Below are positions 1 to 14,100 of a stretch of DNA of 64,000 nt, in pieces. The stretch is taken from NCBI GenBank assembly GCA_013398275.1, contig VZSE01005034.1, forward strand, positions 2,279,602-2,343,601. The letters are read 5' to 3'. Origin of the DNA: Promerops cafer (lineage: Eukaryota; Chordata; Aves; Passeriformes; Nectariniidae). The notes beneath the pieces were generated by a model. It did not search any database and was not told the DNA's origin. It worked only from the letters and a program-made list of their open reading frames with translations. Position 1 is the stretch's first letter, and each line of letters begins with the position of its first letter. A program made the position numbers and the translations under genes.

Positions 1-3000
1 TTTCACTGACAAAGAAGTTGGACTATGTAAAGAATGAATATCTAAACTGCTGTTGCTCGCTAGTTACATTTATATCACAACTTGAGTCTTGCAGGACTCT
101 CCCATGAGAAGGACAGTGTGTTGGACATACCCACTAAATGTAGGGAAGTACTGCAGTTTTTCTCTGGCTTTCAAAAAATTAGGTACTACATTGCACAGGA
201 ACATGTGAGCTGCCAGCACGGTGGCGAGGGTGGAGAAAGGCCTTAAGTGACTGCCAAAACAGAAAAATAATAATTTACTTGCCCAGTTCTATATTATTGG
301 CATGCTCCTTGTTCCTTCAGCATGGAAAAGGATGAACACAAATTTTTTCTTGACTTGTTAAGGGATACTAAAGGATGCTCCACAGCTTCTGACACACTGG
401 TGGTAAGTGCCTGACCAAGTTTTCAGGAAAAGCAGCTGCATGCCTGCATCTGTACAAACAGCCTCGCAGCTGTGCAGTGCTCTGGGTGCAGATACAGCTC
501 CTTTCTGTGTGCAGCTCTGTTAAAACATCATGCTGCACACATGTGGGCTCTTCTTCTGAAAATATCCCTTCAGACAAAGGGAAAATACAGCTCCTACAAA
601 TTGACATCTATGTCAAGTCCAATATGGTAGCGTTGTTGCTACATCGTTCATGTTAAATTTTAGGAGAAACTTTAATTTGCAAGATGTATATAAGAAAGAG
701 TAAATAGAGTGCCAGAAGAATATATTCCCTTTATCTTATGGGTGACATATCTATGAAGAGCATATTATATTGTAGCTGAAGAAGATAAAAGCACAATAAT
801 ATTTTTTCTTGTCTCTTAAAGTTTCTTTTGAGTTTATTCCTTTTTGTCATATTTCAAATTATTTAGAGCTGAATAATGCAAGTACAGGGGGAATCTGAGA
901 CCCAATACAGGCATCTACATTTGGCAGCTGGTTAATAGCTAATAGTCAGATCAATGGGCTTACTCTGTACCTACATGGGGCACATACTAGAATTTAGGTC
1001 TAGCAATGAATGAGCTGAATGAATGAGATAAATCACAGATTGTAAAAGTGTAATAAAAAAATAAAGTAATCCACCAATTGAGAATAACATGATAAAGGTG
1101 AGATCAAAACTGGAGTTAAAAAATTTACATGAGACTTGTCGTGGGGTGTTAGAAACTCCTCACAGCTTAAAAATTTTATGGAGTAGTAATAACTAAAATA
1201 AACTGAAATCTGTATAGAAGGTGTGCAATATAAGTCCTGAAAGGATACAGTACAATTTGATGCAGTATCAGTCCTAAAGTGTACCATGTGAAACTCTATG
1301 GAGACTGAAGAAACTCCACCAGGCCTTGGACTACTATTAGAAAGCAATTCAAAACAATCCTTCTGTAAGCCTCTCTGTTATTTGGTTGTGATTTGTTTTC
1401 CTTCAGCCAGGAATAGATCTGGATATAATATTATGTTAAATAATTCTTGCTGTCATGAGATTTCCCCTTTGCAGCTCTGCTCTCAAGGTTTGCAGCAGCC
1501 AAGTCAGCTTCCAATTGGTGGATGGAAATACAAATTGAGCTGAAGTCTACCACTGACTGTTTTCAATGGATGCCAAATTTGAGCTAAAGATTTTTCATGT
1601 TGGATGTAGGGAGAAATTAACTTTGAAGATATTGGAAAGGGTGTGCTAGAAAGACAGAGAAAACCTTTGATGGGATGTTTGAGGAAGGTGGAGAAGCCAG
1701 CTGATTAGAGGCTGAATTGGGCAGTTCAAGATCTTGAAAAGCAGGATGCTAGTTTGGGAAGAGAGAGGTACAACAAGAAGCATAGCAAAATTCATCAGAT
1801 ACAACAAATTTATGTGAGCTTTAGCTATGCTTGGCTGATATTTCCACTCTGCCAAACTTCATTTAAATTTTTCAAAATCACGATAGTGTCTAAAATGGTG
1901 GGGAGACTCTCAACACCACAGGTGGGAGGATGTATTCAGAAGTACAATTCTCTAACTCCAGATTGCTATTGGCATCTATCAAAAGATAAAATCATACCCT
2001 GAGTATTTCCCACAACTGTTGTAATTCACAAACATATGCTGTATGTCATTATATTAGCCAGAATTTTGGTATGAGCTCTTTTGAATTACTTCTGGGTTTG
2101 CCTAGTTTGATTTTCTTCTGAAATCTCATATTTTTCCACTGTCTTTGCTGTGTTCCATCTGCTGCTCACTTTGTTAGATCTGAAACGATTTAATGATCAC
2201 TCTAATCAAGAATAAGATACTGTTTAAAGAAAACCAGCTCCTTCATTTAGCTTTCAGCACAGCCATAGCATAATCAAATATGTTCAGTTTAATAATAGCA
2301 TAATCTGAAGGACCGGAAGCACTTTGCAAACATTCATTAACTGATGCTCACATTTTCTTTTTGTGAGGAAACATTCCTGCTTTTGCTGTTTACACCTGCC
2401 AGATGTGCACCTACACTGTTGTGTGTTGCCTCCTGACTATGCTGTGAAACACAGCATTGGGACTCCAGGAGATTCATACAACAACTTGAGCATAAAGACA
2501 TGACTTGAGAAAAATGTTAGCACTTGAGGCCAAAATTTTGATCCTGAAGATACTGCTGCTGATAACTACCTAATATTTTTCAGGTCAAATTCTGCTTTTG
2601 AGCATGCAGTGTCTGTGGGCCTCCCCTCTATGAGGGATGAGCAGACTGGTGTCCTCTCTAGTACCAGTTCTCAGTGAAAACCCATGAATGAGGGGGCAGG
2701 GTACTTGTGCCCATTGAGAGGCCCAGTCCAATGTCACACAAAACGACCGTGCTCACAACTCCTGACAGGTGTGAAACAAAATGTAAAGGTTTCTAAACTT
2801 GAGTTTGTCACATTTTTCTGGCCACATGCAGTTTAGAAAGCAAGCCAATGCCATTTCTCCACGCTGCAGGACACGAAGGATTGTTTTTGGTGTCTTTCAA
2901 AGGTAACAAATTTATGCTGCAGTACCTTGGATCAATCACAAAACATGTCCTGGCCATCAGTATCTTATAAAACAGAGTATTAAAGAACTGCATCCAGGAC

Positions 3001-3320
3001 TGAATGGAAGACTGATGAGAAATTTAGAGGTTCCCTGGGGAATTTGTATTAGAGAGAGTCAGGGACAAGACTCACTAATGGGAAGGTGCCATGTCCTAGG
3101 TTTGTTTACTTACAGGGTGAGAATTCTTGCTCGAAAAGTATTTGTCTTTGTTTTGACTGGGATGGTTAATTTTCTTCATAGTAGCTAATATGGGCTATGT
3201 TTTGGATTTGTGCTGCAAACAGTGTCAGTAGCACAGGGATATTTTCATTACTGCTGAACAGAGCTTGCACAGTGTCAAGGCCTGTTCTGCTCCTCCCACC
3301 ACCCCACCAGCGAGGAGGCT

Positions 3321-3347
3321 GGGGGTGTACGAGGGGTTGGGAGGGGG
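3321..3347 (+). other. G-quadruplex motif within the LTR
   Basis: Four runs of three or more G are separated by loops of 7, 2 and 1 bases, which fits the standard G3+N1-7 pattern. It lies about 60-80 bp upstream of the LTR TATA-like element. Folding is predicted from pattern only. Confidence 0.6.
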
Positions 3348-3400
3348 CACAGCTGGTACAGCTGGCCCAAGGATATGCCACACCATGTGACCTCATGCTG

Positions 3401-3410
3401 GGCATATAGA
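3401..3410 (+). promoter_or_regulatory. TATA-like element of the LTR
   Basis: The stretch ggcatataga lies about 190 bp before the ATTAAA signal inside the solo LTR, where the U3 core promoter of such an LTR should be. Whether it still drives transcription is unknown. Confidence 0.45.
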
Positions 3411-3592
3411 GCCGGGGGAAGAAGGGGGAAGTGGGGAACATTCAGAGTGATGGTGTCTGCCTTCCCAAGCACCTGTTACACGTCAGCTTTCCTGGGCATG
3501 GCTGAACGCCTGCCTGCCCCTGGGAAGTGGTGAACGGATTCCATGTTTTGCTTTGATGGCTTCTGTGGCTTTCTCTTTACTTATTAAACTGT

Positions 3593-3598
3593 CTTTAT
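3593..3598 (+). terminator. ATTAAA polyadenylation signal of the LTR
   Basis: An ATTAAA hexamer occurs in ttattaaactgtctttatct, followed by a T-rich stretch. It sits in the expected R-region position of this LTR. It is on the plus strand, so it would not end GRID2 transcripts. Confidence 0.5.
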
Positions 3599-5030
3599 CT
3601 CAAGCCATGAGTTTTCTCACTTTTACTCTGCTGATTCTCTCCCCCATCCTGAAATGAGGGGAAGTGACAGAGTGGCTGTGGGGCTGCGATGCCAGCTGGG
3701 GTTAAACCATGGCTGCATTACAAGGAAATCCTGCTCTGAGGTCAGAGAGATAAAACAACACAATCTTCTAGCCTTTGATTGATGCTATGACCAGAACCCT
3801 TACAGACTTTTATAATACAGCTGCTTATCTGCTAGGTTTTTCATTACAGATGCATTGTGTTTTCCACCCATCTTGATACAGCCCCTGGGATTTATATCTC
3901 TCCCTCTCTTACATTCAGTGGGGAATGGGGTCTGTTTTATTTGATTAAATAGCCCTTCTGCAAACAGCCATAAACACCAATCAGCCCCCATGCAGCAGGA
4001 AAGCTTTAGAGCTGGGAATAGTAAACAACTCTCTCCTGCCATTGTAATTCAAGAAGGGAGTTGTGCAGCCTATCTAGAGCAGTTTTTTCATGCAAAAGAA
4101 TAGAAGAATGATATGTGATTACAGCCTGGTTAAAATGCTTCTTAAAATACTCCACATGGCACTTTAATCCTCTCCTCCCATAGCTTGGCTCTTGAAAATA
4201 AACTCATTTATTGTAGTTACATTTTCAAACTGGACAACTCTGCCACCTAATTCAAATGCAAAGAGACATAAACTGCTTGATGGCAATTTAACTAAAGAGA
4301 ATAAAAGGTGGAAAAAAACAATTATAACTACTCCTCAGCCTAAGGAAACACCCTGCTTATTTAACAGAAGAAGTTTAGCTTTATTTTTAGTTGACACACT
4401 TCAGGAAAGCCCACTTGCCTACCTGGCAATAAGGATGGAAAAGCAAAGCACCCCCAAGAGCCTCCACTCACATGGTGACACCAGACCATGGTGCAGCCTG
4501 ACAACTTGTGCAGAGGAGACTTTCTGCTTACTGTAATCACCCTTTAAAGAAATAACCCCCTACATCCCAGCCTCAGGGTTTTGTTGGCGTGAGTATGGTT
4601 TAATCCCACAAGAGTTAATCATAGGTTCTGGCATGTCTCTGGGCAATTACTTTTGTATAACAACTGCCCAGTTTGACCACCTGATCTGCTTGAAACTGGT
4701 CTTCTTTCTCTTCTCTCCCTCCTTAAACACAACATAAGCACTGTGAATAAATGAATAAGTTGAATTGATTGAAATAAACCAATAAAATGATATATTCCAA
4801 CAAAATGCAGTTTTACTAGAATATTTCCCACTATATATATTGAAATGACTGTCAAAAAGCAGCCAGCAACAGAAGTCTGCTCAGTCTCTTTTCTCCCAGA
4901 CCAGACCCGTTTTCAGATTAGATATTAGAGATCTCTCTGGCTGTAAAACTTCTATGTGCAATCAAATGCATACAGGTATTTAGAAGCAAAAACCCAGAGT
5001 TTGTAAAACAACCACCATTTTGGGGATGCC

Positions 5031-5167
5031 TATAAATATAAAGAAATATAAATATAAATATAAATATAAATACAAATACAAATACAAATACAAATATAAA
5101 TATAAATATAAATATAAATATAAATATAAATATAAATATAAATATAAATATAAATATAAATATAAAT
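5031..5167. repeat. (ATAAAT)n hexanucleotide microsatellite
   Basis: About 20 units of a 6-bp ATAAAT motif run almost without interruption. A block of roughly four or five consecutive ACAAAT variant units sits near 5070-5095, which suggests local copying of a variant. The reverse frame reads as an artificial Tyr-Leu polymer and is not a gene. Confidence 0.97.
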
Positions 5168-5188
5168 GAGGGTTCCTCATTTATATTT
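5158..5188. repeat. 14-bp perfect hairpin closing the hexamer array
   Basis: The last array unit plus GAGG (5158-5171) is perfectly complementary to 5175-5188 across a 3-base loop (GTT). The stem marks the right boundary of the microsatellite. Confidence 0.9.
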
Positions 5189-8100
5189 GAAAAATTACAC
5201 TTTTTTGTGGTTTATTTCTCTCCATGGTATCTTAAACTCTCCTGTTTTGAGACTAGGATGACTTTAAGGGCATTCATCTGTTTTAATTATATCTTCTGAT
5301 ACTTAGAGGCTTGATACTTATGCATATTAGAGACTAGAAGTGTTGATTTTCCCAAGTATTCTGCTAGTGCTTTTTAGTTTGCAATTTAATTTTCCTTAGC
5401 CATTCTTATTACTTCACTAGCATATCATTGCCTACCGATATGTTTATTAATGTATTGACTATTCATGGATGATATTGAAAAAATTTGCTGTTGGAGCAAA
5501 TTCAGGCTATCATCATCTATTCACTTTTTCTTTTCTATGACTTCCAGCTGTAAGAGTATTAGAAGGAAAAAATTCTGAATCATTTAATGAGAACTATTCA
5601 GTGTCTTACAGTGGAGACTTCCTACAGATCTACTCACTGCAATTGCATTTGCTGGTCTCTGGAACAGACGTTTTGTTTGTTTAGTAACAAGTTGTTGAAC
5701 AGAAATTACCTAAAGCTATTAAAACTGTTTCATGAATGATTGGTATAGCAGCTCCAAAAACATGAGAAAAGATCCCTCTGTTACCTCTTATGCTTCTCTC
5801 ATGATTCTGGACTTGCAGCCTCACTAAGTCATGCTTTAAGGCTGGAACACAGGGATGTATACAATGCACTCTTTCTTGTTATTTCTATTCTTCTCTCTTT
5901 TCTGTAGCATATATCCTTTAAACAACCTGACATTCAATCCCATCATTTGCATTTGTTAATGCATCACAAAGTATTGGGTATTATTAAAATATGTTAATAC
6001 ACAAAAATGATAGCTGGAAACATTTAAGCAAGAAAGCGAATACACTACCAAGTTCTGTGCCTGGAGCAAGAGTGTGCTCCCCTGCCTCCATCTACTGATC
6101 ATGAGACAGAGTCTGCATTTCCCTCTGTGTGTGATACATCCCCAGAGCAGCCCACCACGCCACGAGCCTGCAACTGGGCTTCAAAGTGACAGTCAGAGTC
6201 TGGGAATGCTTCGTCTGATTGCAAATGGAAATTGTGGCACAGATCAACAGTGAAAAACTGTAAGCCAAAGGAGATAACAAAGGGGATGTGTAACACTGTG
6301 CAGAGGTGAAGGGTGGAAAGAAGAAAGGAATTAGAGAGCTGGGGAAAAGCTGGAGTAGCTGTTATCCAAACAGAAGGGACAGAGGGTCAAAAAGCAGACA
6401 AATGAAAAAGTAAGAGGGCGGAAACAAAGGGAAGTGAGAATTCTGAAGGAAAAGAACAAGCAGAGGTTGCTGGAGCTGTGTAGGAGTCTGTGTAGTCCCC
6501 AGACACTCTCGGGAGGGTGGTGTTATTAATCTTCATGAACCTAGAAATGTTACAGAACCTCTGCAGGAAAAGCACTAAGTTAATGGAGATAAAATGGAGA
6601 AAAAAGAGCTCACAGGACCAGAATAACAAATGCCTGATAACTTTAATGTCCTCTGTAGCCAAACAAGAGTGCTCCAAACTAGTCTTCCTTGTCAGGCATC
6701 TTTGTCAGGATAACAAGAATGCAAAATGCTGTAGCAGTTTTTGACAGAAGTTTTCCAGTGATGCTTTTTAAAAAGGGATCTGGAGCTAGACTTAGGCACA
6801 AAAGAAAATGTGTGGTTGTTAAATTGCACAAACTCAAATCTTTTGTCACCCTCCCATAGGAAAATGTCTGCAAGAAGTGACCTGAAGAAGTAAAAGAGTA
6901 ACTTCAAGTAGGATATTTTGCTCATCCCAAGCTTTGCTTCCCTACAGATTGCACAGACACAGCCCATATCTGATGTGACCAGACTAGGAAAACATGCCTG
7001 GGAGTTTGTAACTTCCATCAGGAGTCCCTCTGCTTTAATAAAAAACAATGTACATGCTACTCAAAAATCCAAAGAAGGCAATATCCCTGCACAAGCTGCT
7101 GACAGAGGAGGAGGTTCACTGCACTGAGGCACCTCAGCACAGCTTGCTCATCCCTCACCATACAGTTTTTGGTCATTTAAAGCTGTTGGTCATAACCTTT
7201 TTTGCCAAGGTAATGCCATAGATTGAAGACCCTGGGAAGGTAGCGTATAAAATTTTAGCAACAGCATTAGGGGTAGATTTATGGATTGGAAAAAGTTAGA
7301 AACATTTATTATCTAGCAAAACTTTCCTTGCATTGCTTTTTCATTATATATATCCAGCATGTTTTCACTGTAAGATGCCACACCAGAACCAATATCAGTC
7401 TAGCAGCAGGGCCCAAATAACAACTGAGACCTTATTAAAGTCACCCCTCAGTATCTTTCTGCCCCAAAGAATCTGCATTTCCCCAGCCCTTCCTGGCCCC
7501 TGCAGCAGATAAACTTTGGTTTTAATTGAGAGAGAAACATGCAGCAGAACTTCCATCTTGCTACAAATATATCTGTGAAGACTTTTCCAGTCTCCTACTC
7601 TTTAAGAAATCCTGTGTGTTTCTCAGGATTGTTTGTAACAGCACCCAGGAGAGCTGTTTCTCTTTCAGACCTCCCCCATGCTAACTCGTGATAAGTGCAC
7701 TCATCACATACTAAATACTCACAAACCTTTTCTTTTACAGAATATGACAACAGCATTGCTCTGTTAGATGTAAATATGCACAAACTAAGCTATTCATTTG
7801 TAGGGGTGTGTTCAGCATCCTCTTCTGTTTGTACCATCCTTTCTAACAGGTGCCTCCCTAACAGAGAGTGACCAGCTCAGAAAAACTAGGCAACAAATAA
7901 TACTAGCAAAAAGAAATTCCTGTGAGCATTATCCTGACATGCTCATGCTCAGCTTTTACAACGACTGACTGAAAATTTTCTTATATTATTTCCTAATTGT
8001 CAGTTTTCTTACTCCCTGATACTTTCCAAAATATTTGATCCTGTAAAAATCCCAGCTTCAGGACAGAACTCAGAATTTCTACAATTAATCACCTGCCAGT

Positions 8101-11100
8101 GCAAATGAAAGCAGTATTCATGCTGCTTAGTTATTCAGAAATTTAAAGTCTGCCATATATAATGCCTGGGATTATGGTATTCAGATGTGATAGGCCATGG
8201 AAACAAATGAGGATACATACCAGTCTGGCAGCAGTTCCCAAAGTGCTCAGCACCAGAAAAAGGCACCAAAAGATGCAAAGTCCTCACACAAGAAGCCACA
8301 AAGCAGTTACTCCACATGTGGTGGTTGAGGTACACTCACCATCCGAGTGTAGTGTTCCCACCTTCCCTACTTATCAGACACATCAAAAGTTCTCCAGAAA
8401 TAACAAAAATCCCAACCAACCAATCAACAACAAAACAAAAAACCAAACTCCTATTTCTTATCTCAGCAGCTGGAGACTGAGGGCTATTTTACACTCAATT
8501 AGTTCTACTAACACACAAGAAGTTCTGCTTTTTGCACGTGCCTGAGGATTATTTTAGACCAAATGGCTGGCAGTGCACCCTGGCCTGATAGTGGCAGCTG
8601 CCCCTGCACTCCTACAGAGCTGTGCTCCTGTCCTCAGGACAGGGATGCACTCTGCACGTTTTGCTCGTGAGTCCATCTTAATTAGTCCAGGTCTACATAA
8701 GAAGAACATCAAGTGAAATCTCCACTCACAAAGGAATCAGTTTTCCTCTCTGGACTGTTTTGCCCTGTAAAAAAGACGACTACAGGGTTAGACACAGGCT
8801 AGGACGTCAAGTACTGAGCTTTGCACTTGGCCATCAGGATGAAGGATGGGGCCCACTCCCTCATCCCATGCTCACTCCTCAAAGGACTGTCATCTATCCT
8901 TTCTCCAGCTGAAAAGTCTGGACTCAGCTCTCTGCAAAATGCACTTCTACAGGACTGAAGCAAAATTAGCTCCTCAGAGTATATTTTGCTGTTTCTTATT
9001 TTTACTGCAATTTCTAGTCTTGGAATATGATCTTAGTTTGGTAGGTACTGTAAAAAATAAGCCAACAAGAAAAATAGGTTGCCATCTTAGGCATTCCTGA
9101 CCACTCTCCAGAGAAGAAAATTGCCTGTCTACAACAGCAGAGACAGAAACCTGGACACCTAAATTAGATACCTCAAGTTACACATGATGAGGGCATATTT
9201 ATAGCCACTGACAGATCAAGGTGAAGCAAGGTTTCAAGAGAGAATTATCTTTGAACAGAAGATGGGATATATCTGTGGAGAGAGCCCTAAATAACCAAGT
9301 TTTCAGGCAAACAAGCATCTGAGAACAAGCAGAAAACTTCAAGCTTAGAAAATTGCCTCTGAGATTAATGCAATGATGTTGTTGTTAATCAATGAGAACA
9401 TTCAAAAGAAATATGTAGCTGGCACCATTGAATCTGGAGAAATTGAGAAATAACAAGGAGCAATTGCCCAATAAAATCTTATTTCCCCCCTATTTTTTTA
9501 TACTGTATCAGACTGTTACGAACTTTTAGTTCCCAGGCTCATCTTGTGAAGTTAGGCTGTAGCTCTCCTCTGAGGATGAAGGCTGAAAGGTCAGACACAG
9601 AGGTTGTTTTTTGAGAAATACTATTCATCTGATAATGTTGGTGTTCATTAATTTAGTTCATTCTGGGGTACAGCAGTTCTTTGGTTTCCCCCACATCTCA
9701 CCTATGCCAGTATTTAGATGATTATCGTGTGTGTTCCTCTAGCCCCTCTGATTTGGCAGCTATAAAATAAACCAAAGGGAGGGAAAGAGCATAAAGAAGC
9801 AACAGAGCAGAGCTGCTCAGCTGATGGGTAGCGATCATAGCACACCAGAGACCTGCTTGTCAAGGTTTTTGTTACTGTAATAACAAAGGGGAGCGTTAAG
9901 GAGTTTGAAGGAAAGACACGACTACTGTCTTGAGGGAAAACATACCTTACAGAAGGGTCCTCAGAGAAAGCATAAAGACACTTTGCTTGAAAAAGGAGTT
10001 GCACTGGAAGCTCGCACAAATTATTTCCAATTCAGAAATGAGAAAGCTGCAGGGAGGGTCAGAATCCACCATGAAAGGCCTTGAAAGTCAAGGCAACTTC
10101 CTTTTTTTTTTTCTTTTTTTATTTTTTAAATGCAGGAGCATTTTCAATGGCATTAAATGCAAAAAGAATTCTTTACAGGGGCCTCAGAAAATAACAATGG
10201 AAAGTACTGAAGTGACAGGCTGGAGGTCACATGGGTAAATCACAGACATGGTATGGAAAGTAAATTGGCAAGACTTAACGAGACACACCAGCAATAGAAA
10301 GAAAATTTAAGATGATGAAGTCAGCTTCTGTAGACTTTAGGCTGAACTAAGTTAGTGGTCAGACATGAACAGGCAGCAGAGAAAAACACACAAATTTTAT
10401 TTCAGATGAAAGAAGCTCAGCTCAGTTCAAGAGAAGTGAAACTTCAAGCTGTCTCCGTGGAGCCAATTTGTTTGGACTTCCGGGACAAGCTATAGACAGA
10501 AAAGACTATGGCCCTGGATGTAGGATGGCCCACAAAAATTTCTGAACAGCTCTGGAAAGTTCTCCAAAAAACTGAGAGATGAGAGAGAGAGAGCAAGCAA
10601 AGACATTCTACCTTCTTTCTACGTGGAAGGTAGAATGGCACAGCACCACAGCAGGACAGCAGTCAGTGACATCTGAGGTTGTTAAAGTCACTCGGGCGTA
10701 CACAGACTGATCTTTGAAGTCAGGAGTAACTTGGGTGGCATTTCAGGGAGAGCAAAAAGTGTGAGGTACATTCAGTAGCATGTAAGATGAAACAGGAGAA
10801 GATGAACTCAGATAAACCTTCCAGAAAACTTTGGAGACAATGGAATACAGCAATAGTTGGCTGGCTTTGTTGCTGAATGAACACATGTCCATGTAGCCTA
10901 CATATCAAGAAATGGATCTAACTCAAATTTTGACTTACCCGTTCTTTTGAATAAACCCAACTCTGTATAAAAAAACTTTTACAGGTGTTCTGCTCTAGAT
11001 AAAACCTGTGAAAACTCTCTAGAAAGTCAAACTTAGATCAGACTTTCATATATGCTCAGAAGTGTTGGTGAGGGAGAGCAAGCCTTTTGTTAAACATACC

Positions 11101-14100
11101 CTAAATTCTGTGAAAATGTGGTGGTAGGAAAAGTTTTGCATTTAGTTTTTAAAGCTATGTACAGAATCTGCTTCATGCTCTGTTAACTGTCACAGACCAC
11201 TTATTGTACTTCCCAAACACACTGAGCTCCTGAGCTAACCCAGATAACCATTAGCCTTCTGATAATGCCTGAATGTAACACCACACTGTGTTTGTAGTGC
11301 CTTCTGGTCAGGATTCTGATTTTCATCGCTACTGTAAGTTTTTTAAAGCAGCAGTAAAGATACATAGAATTATAGGGGGGAAAAAAAAGCCGGACCATCC
11401 ATGATAATACAAAATAAGGGCAGTCTGTGCCTTTGGTACTTCAAGGCACCTGTCAGCTCCAAATTATGGACTGTGCAGGAGACAGTAATCACAAAATAGA
11501 CAAACTGCACCTTCAGCTGTGGGACTGAACACATCAAGGTCTTAAGCGTACTTATCAATCTTATTACTCATAGAGCAGACACAGAACATCTCATCTGACC
11601 AAGAAGCATCAGCTCCAGAGGCAGAGGGGAACCAGGGAACTGGTTTCTGGGTTGATAATTAGCCTTCTAACCAACAGCTGCATAGTGCAGCTGATCCCCT
11701 GGTCCTGAATTGAGGTATATTGGAGAACTGTCCCAGCATTTTTATATGCTCTCACCTCTTCTGCTTCCTATCCCTTTCTTAGCCACTGCCAAACTGCTGA
11801 ATCATGGTGCACATCCACTATCCCAAAAGTCTGTCTTGGTTCTCTTTTGTTTTCAGTGTTTTTTTAATTGGGCTACTCCATGGCCAGAAACGTTCACAAC
11901 AAAGATGTGTGAACTACCATAAATTAACTAGATTTTTTGTGGTGCAATCAGTGAATCTGCCACAAGAATGGCAATTCCAATGGCAAATTTGTGAGTATAT
12001 CATGATAATTAATTAATTCAGGAGGGGCTTTGGCCCATCAAGATAAGTTTCCATGACGTTGCTACTGCTGTAAACAAATTAAGCATATCCATAGTCAGTT
12101 ATTAACAATTTGTTCTAGCACAGAATTGCAAATTGTCATTACCCCTTTCTTCTCCATACAAATAGCCTTAGCAGAGCTTGGTTATGGTCTATTCATGAAT
12201 ATTTTACTATTACAGTATTTTCAGGAGGGTATCCATCCTCAGTGCCATCCACAGTGTCCAGGGAAAACAAACAGGCTCGCATGCTTCCACTGGCATTGCA
12301 ATTAGTATCACAAGAAAATCCAAATCTCAAGACCAAATTCCTTTTGATACTATGAGCACACCGAGAAGGAAGTACTATGACCCTACAAGGAGTTTCTCTT
12401 AATGCACCATCCAGAAGCATTATTTCACCTGACAATAATTCACAAGTTTCCTGGCAGCTGAATATTTTGCAGATAGAGTTAAATAGACCGAAGAGGTTTC
12501 AAACGCATTCAGATTCTGCCTGGGAAAGGAATTTTCCACTCTGTGCTACTGAGAGAAATGAAGACGCTGTAGGCTATGGTATCATGTTCAGAGGAACAAG
12601 GTGGGTAGGATAGGGCATTAGGCACTATTATACTCCAGGGAAGAAAGAGCAGACAGGGCCACAATAGAAGCACTTCATTATATTTTAAATGGGAATAGTT
12701 CCAAGGATAGGAAAGCCTGTGGTGCTTGTAAAGGATTAAGCAGGGTAATGTGCTTTTTAAGAAGACATAAAGAGGTATGTAATGCGATATCTTTAAGCCT
12801 AAATGATTTTTCTTGGAGTCCTCAATGAATGTTTAAGCAGGCATGACTTGGGCCTCTGTAAATCCTCTCTGAATAAATAACTTCCGCAAAAGTATAGATT
12901 CCTAGGACAAATTGAGATGCATATTTCATAACCTATGCAAAAAAAGGAAAATCAATTTGAGACACAAGAAACACTTAGGAATAATAAAGAAAAGGGGAAG
13001 ATAAAAGTGAATATTCTCCAGAATAATCCAGGCTTATATAAAAATAAAGCTACCTCCTCATCCATCCTGATTTGACAGTGTAGGAAGACAAACAACTGAG
13101 TGCTTCCCTACCTTAAATTCATACCTTCAACTGCTTTTTGCTGCCTTTTGAGAAAGGAAGAGACAATAAGTGGAAGAAAATATCTGATGTGTCTGTGCTT
13201 TTCAGGCTGTCTCCTGTTTGAGGTATTTAAAACTGCTCTCTCTTCAGGGTAAATCTATCCAGCTGCTCTCTAGCTGGACCTGTGGTATTTATAGCTGTTC
13301 ACTATGGATGGAACAGGAGCACACACGGTGACATGTATGCACCTGATTTATGAGAGAAACAGAACCAATAAATATCAAAACCTGAAAACTTACAATGGCA
13401 TGATCTTCCCATCATATTTCTCTTGTCTGCCCTGCCCTCCTGCCAGGAAAAGCAGGTCAAAGCAGCAGAATGCCTGATTTAAAGTGGGACTGTGCAATCA
13501 CTGTCATTTGGCTGTATTGTATTTGCACTCACACAGGTGCCACTCCCCACAAAGACACTGGTACAGCAAGCAGGCAGTCCTGCTGAGTGAGAGGGGTGAG
13601 CCGCCGAGTGAATCAGTGGTTGGCCCCTCTCCTCTTCCCCCTGTTTATATATACATTAGCATTAGACTGCTACTTTCCTCACAATAAAATAGTGTCAGCT
13701 CCACTGGAGCTGTCAGAATGAAAGCAAGACAAAACTAAAGAACTTTTAGGATTTTACAAAAAAATATTTTGGGAAGCGTCTTCTGTGAAGGCTCCTTGCA
13801 AACCTCATTTAACCTCTGAGGTGGTTGCAGCAAGGGGTGCTGTTAAAGGTGGGAGTGTCCAGTGCATCCCTGCACACCTCTCTCCCGTGGTGGTCCCTCC
13901 TATCCCAATCCCTTCATGGCCATGACTCAGCCGAGTGGGAGTCCCTTTCCCTGTACCTTCATGAAGTCTCTGCTGTCTCACTTGGCTCTCCAGGAAGGTT
14001 TGCTGAGGGGATGCTCTTGCAGAGCCTGGACAAACTGCTGTTCAGTCATGCTTTAGTGCTGATGAATGGGCGAAACAAAATGAGGCACAGAGGAAGACCT

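Larger units (their letters stand above)
3149..3713 (+). mobile_element. Solo LTR of an avian ERVL-type endogenous retrovirus
   Basis: About 565 bp match the LTR type I know from neoavian bird genomes. It begins near TTTGACTGGGATGGTTAATT, runs through GGGCTATGTTTTGGATTTG, and ends near GCTGGGGTTAAACCATG. LTR signals occur in the right order: a TATA-like ATATAGA near 3404, an ATTAAA polyadenylation signal at 3593-3598 followed by a T-rich stretch, and a terminal GGTTAAACC. No gag, pol or second LTR is next to it, so it is a solo LTR left after recombination. Exact ends and the target-site duplication are not resolved; boundaries may be off by about 10 bp. It is antisense to GRID2. The family name is from memory; what the sequence shows is the layout. 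Confidence 0.8.

Noticed and set aside
4980..5180. Tyr-Leu repeat 'protein'
   Set aside because: It is the translation of the (ATAAAT)n microsatellite.
11350..11400. Possible minus-strand CR1 end (CATAGAATTATAG near GGACCATCCATG)
   Set aside because: The flanking sequence does not continue with the CR1 3' region in reverse.
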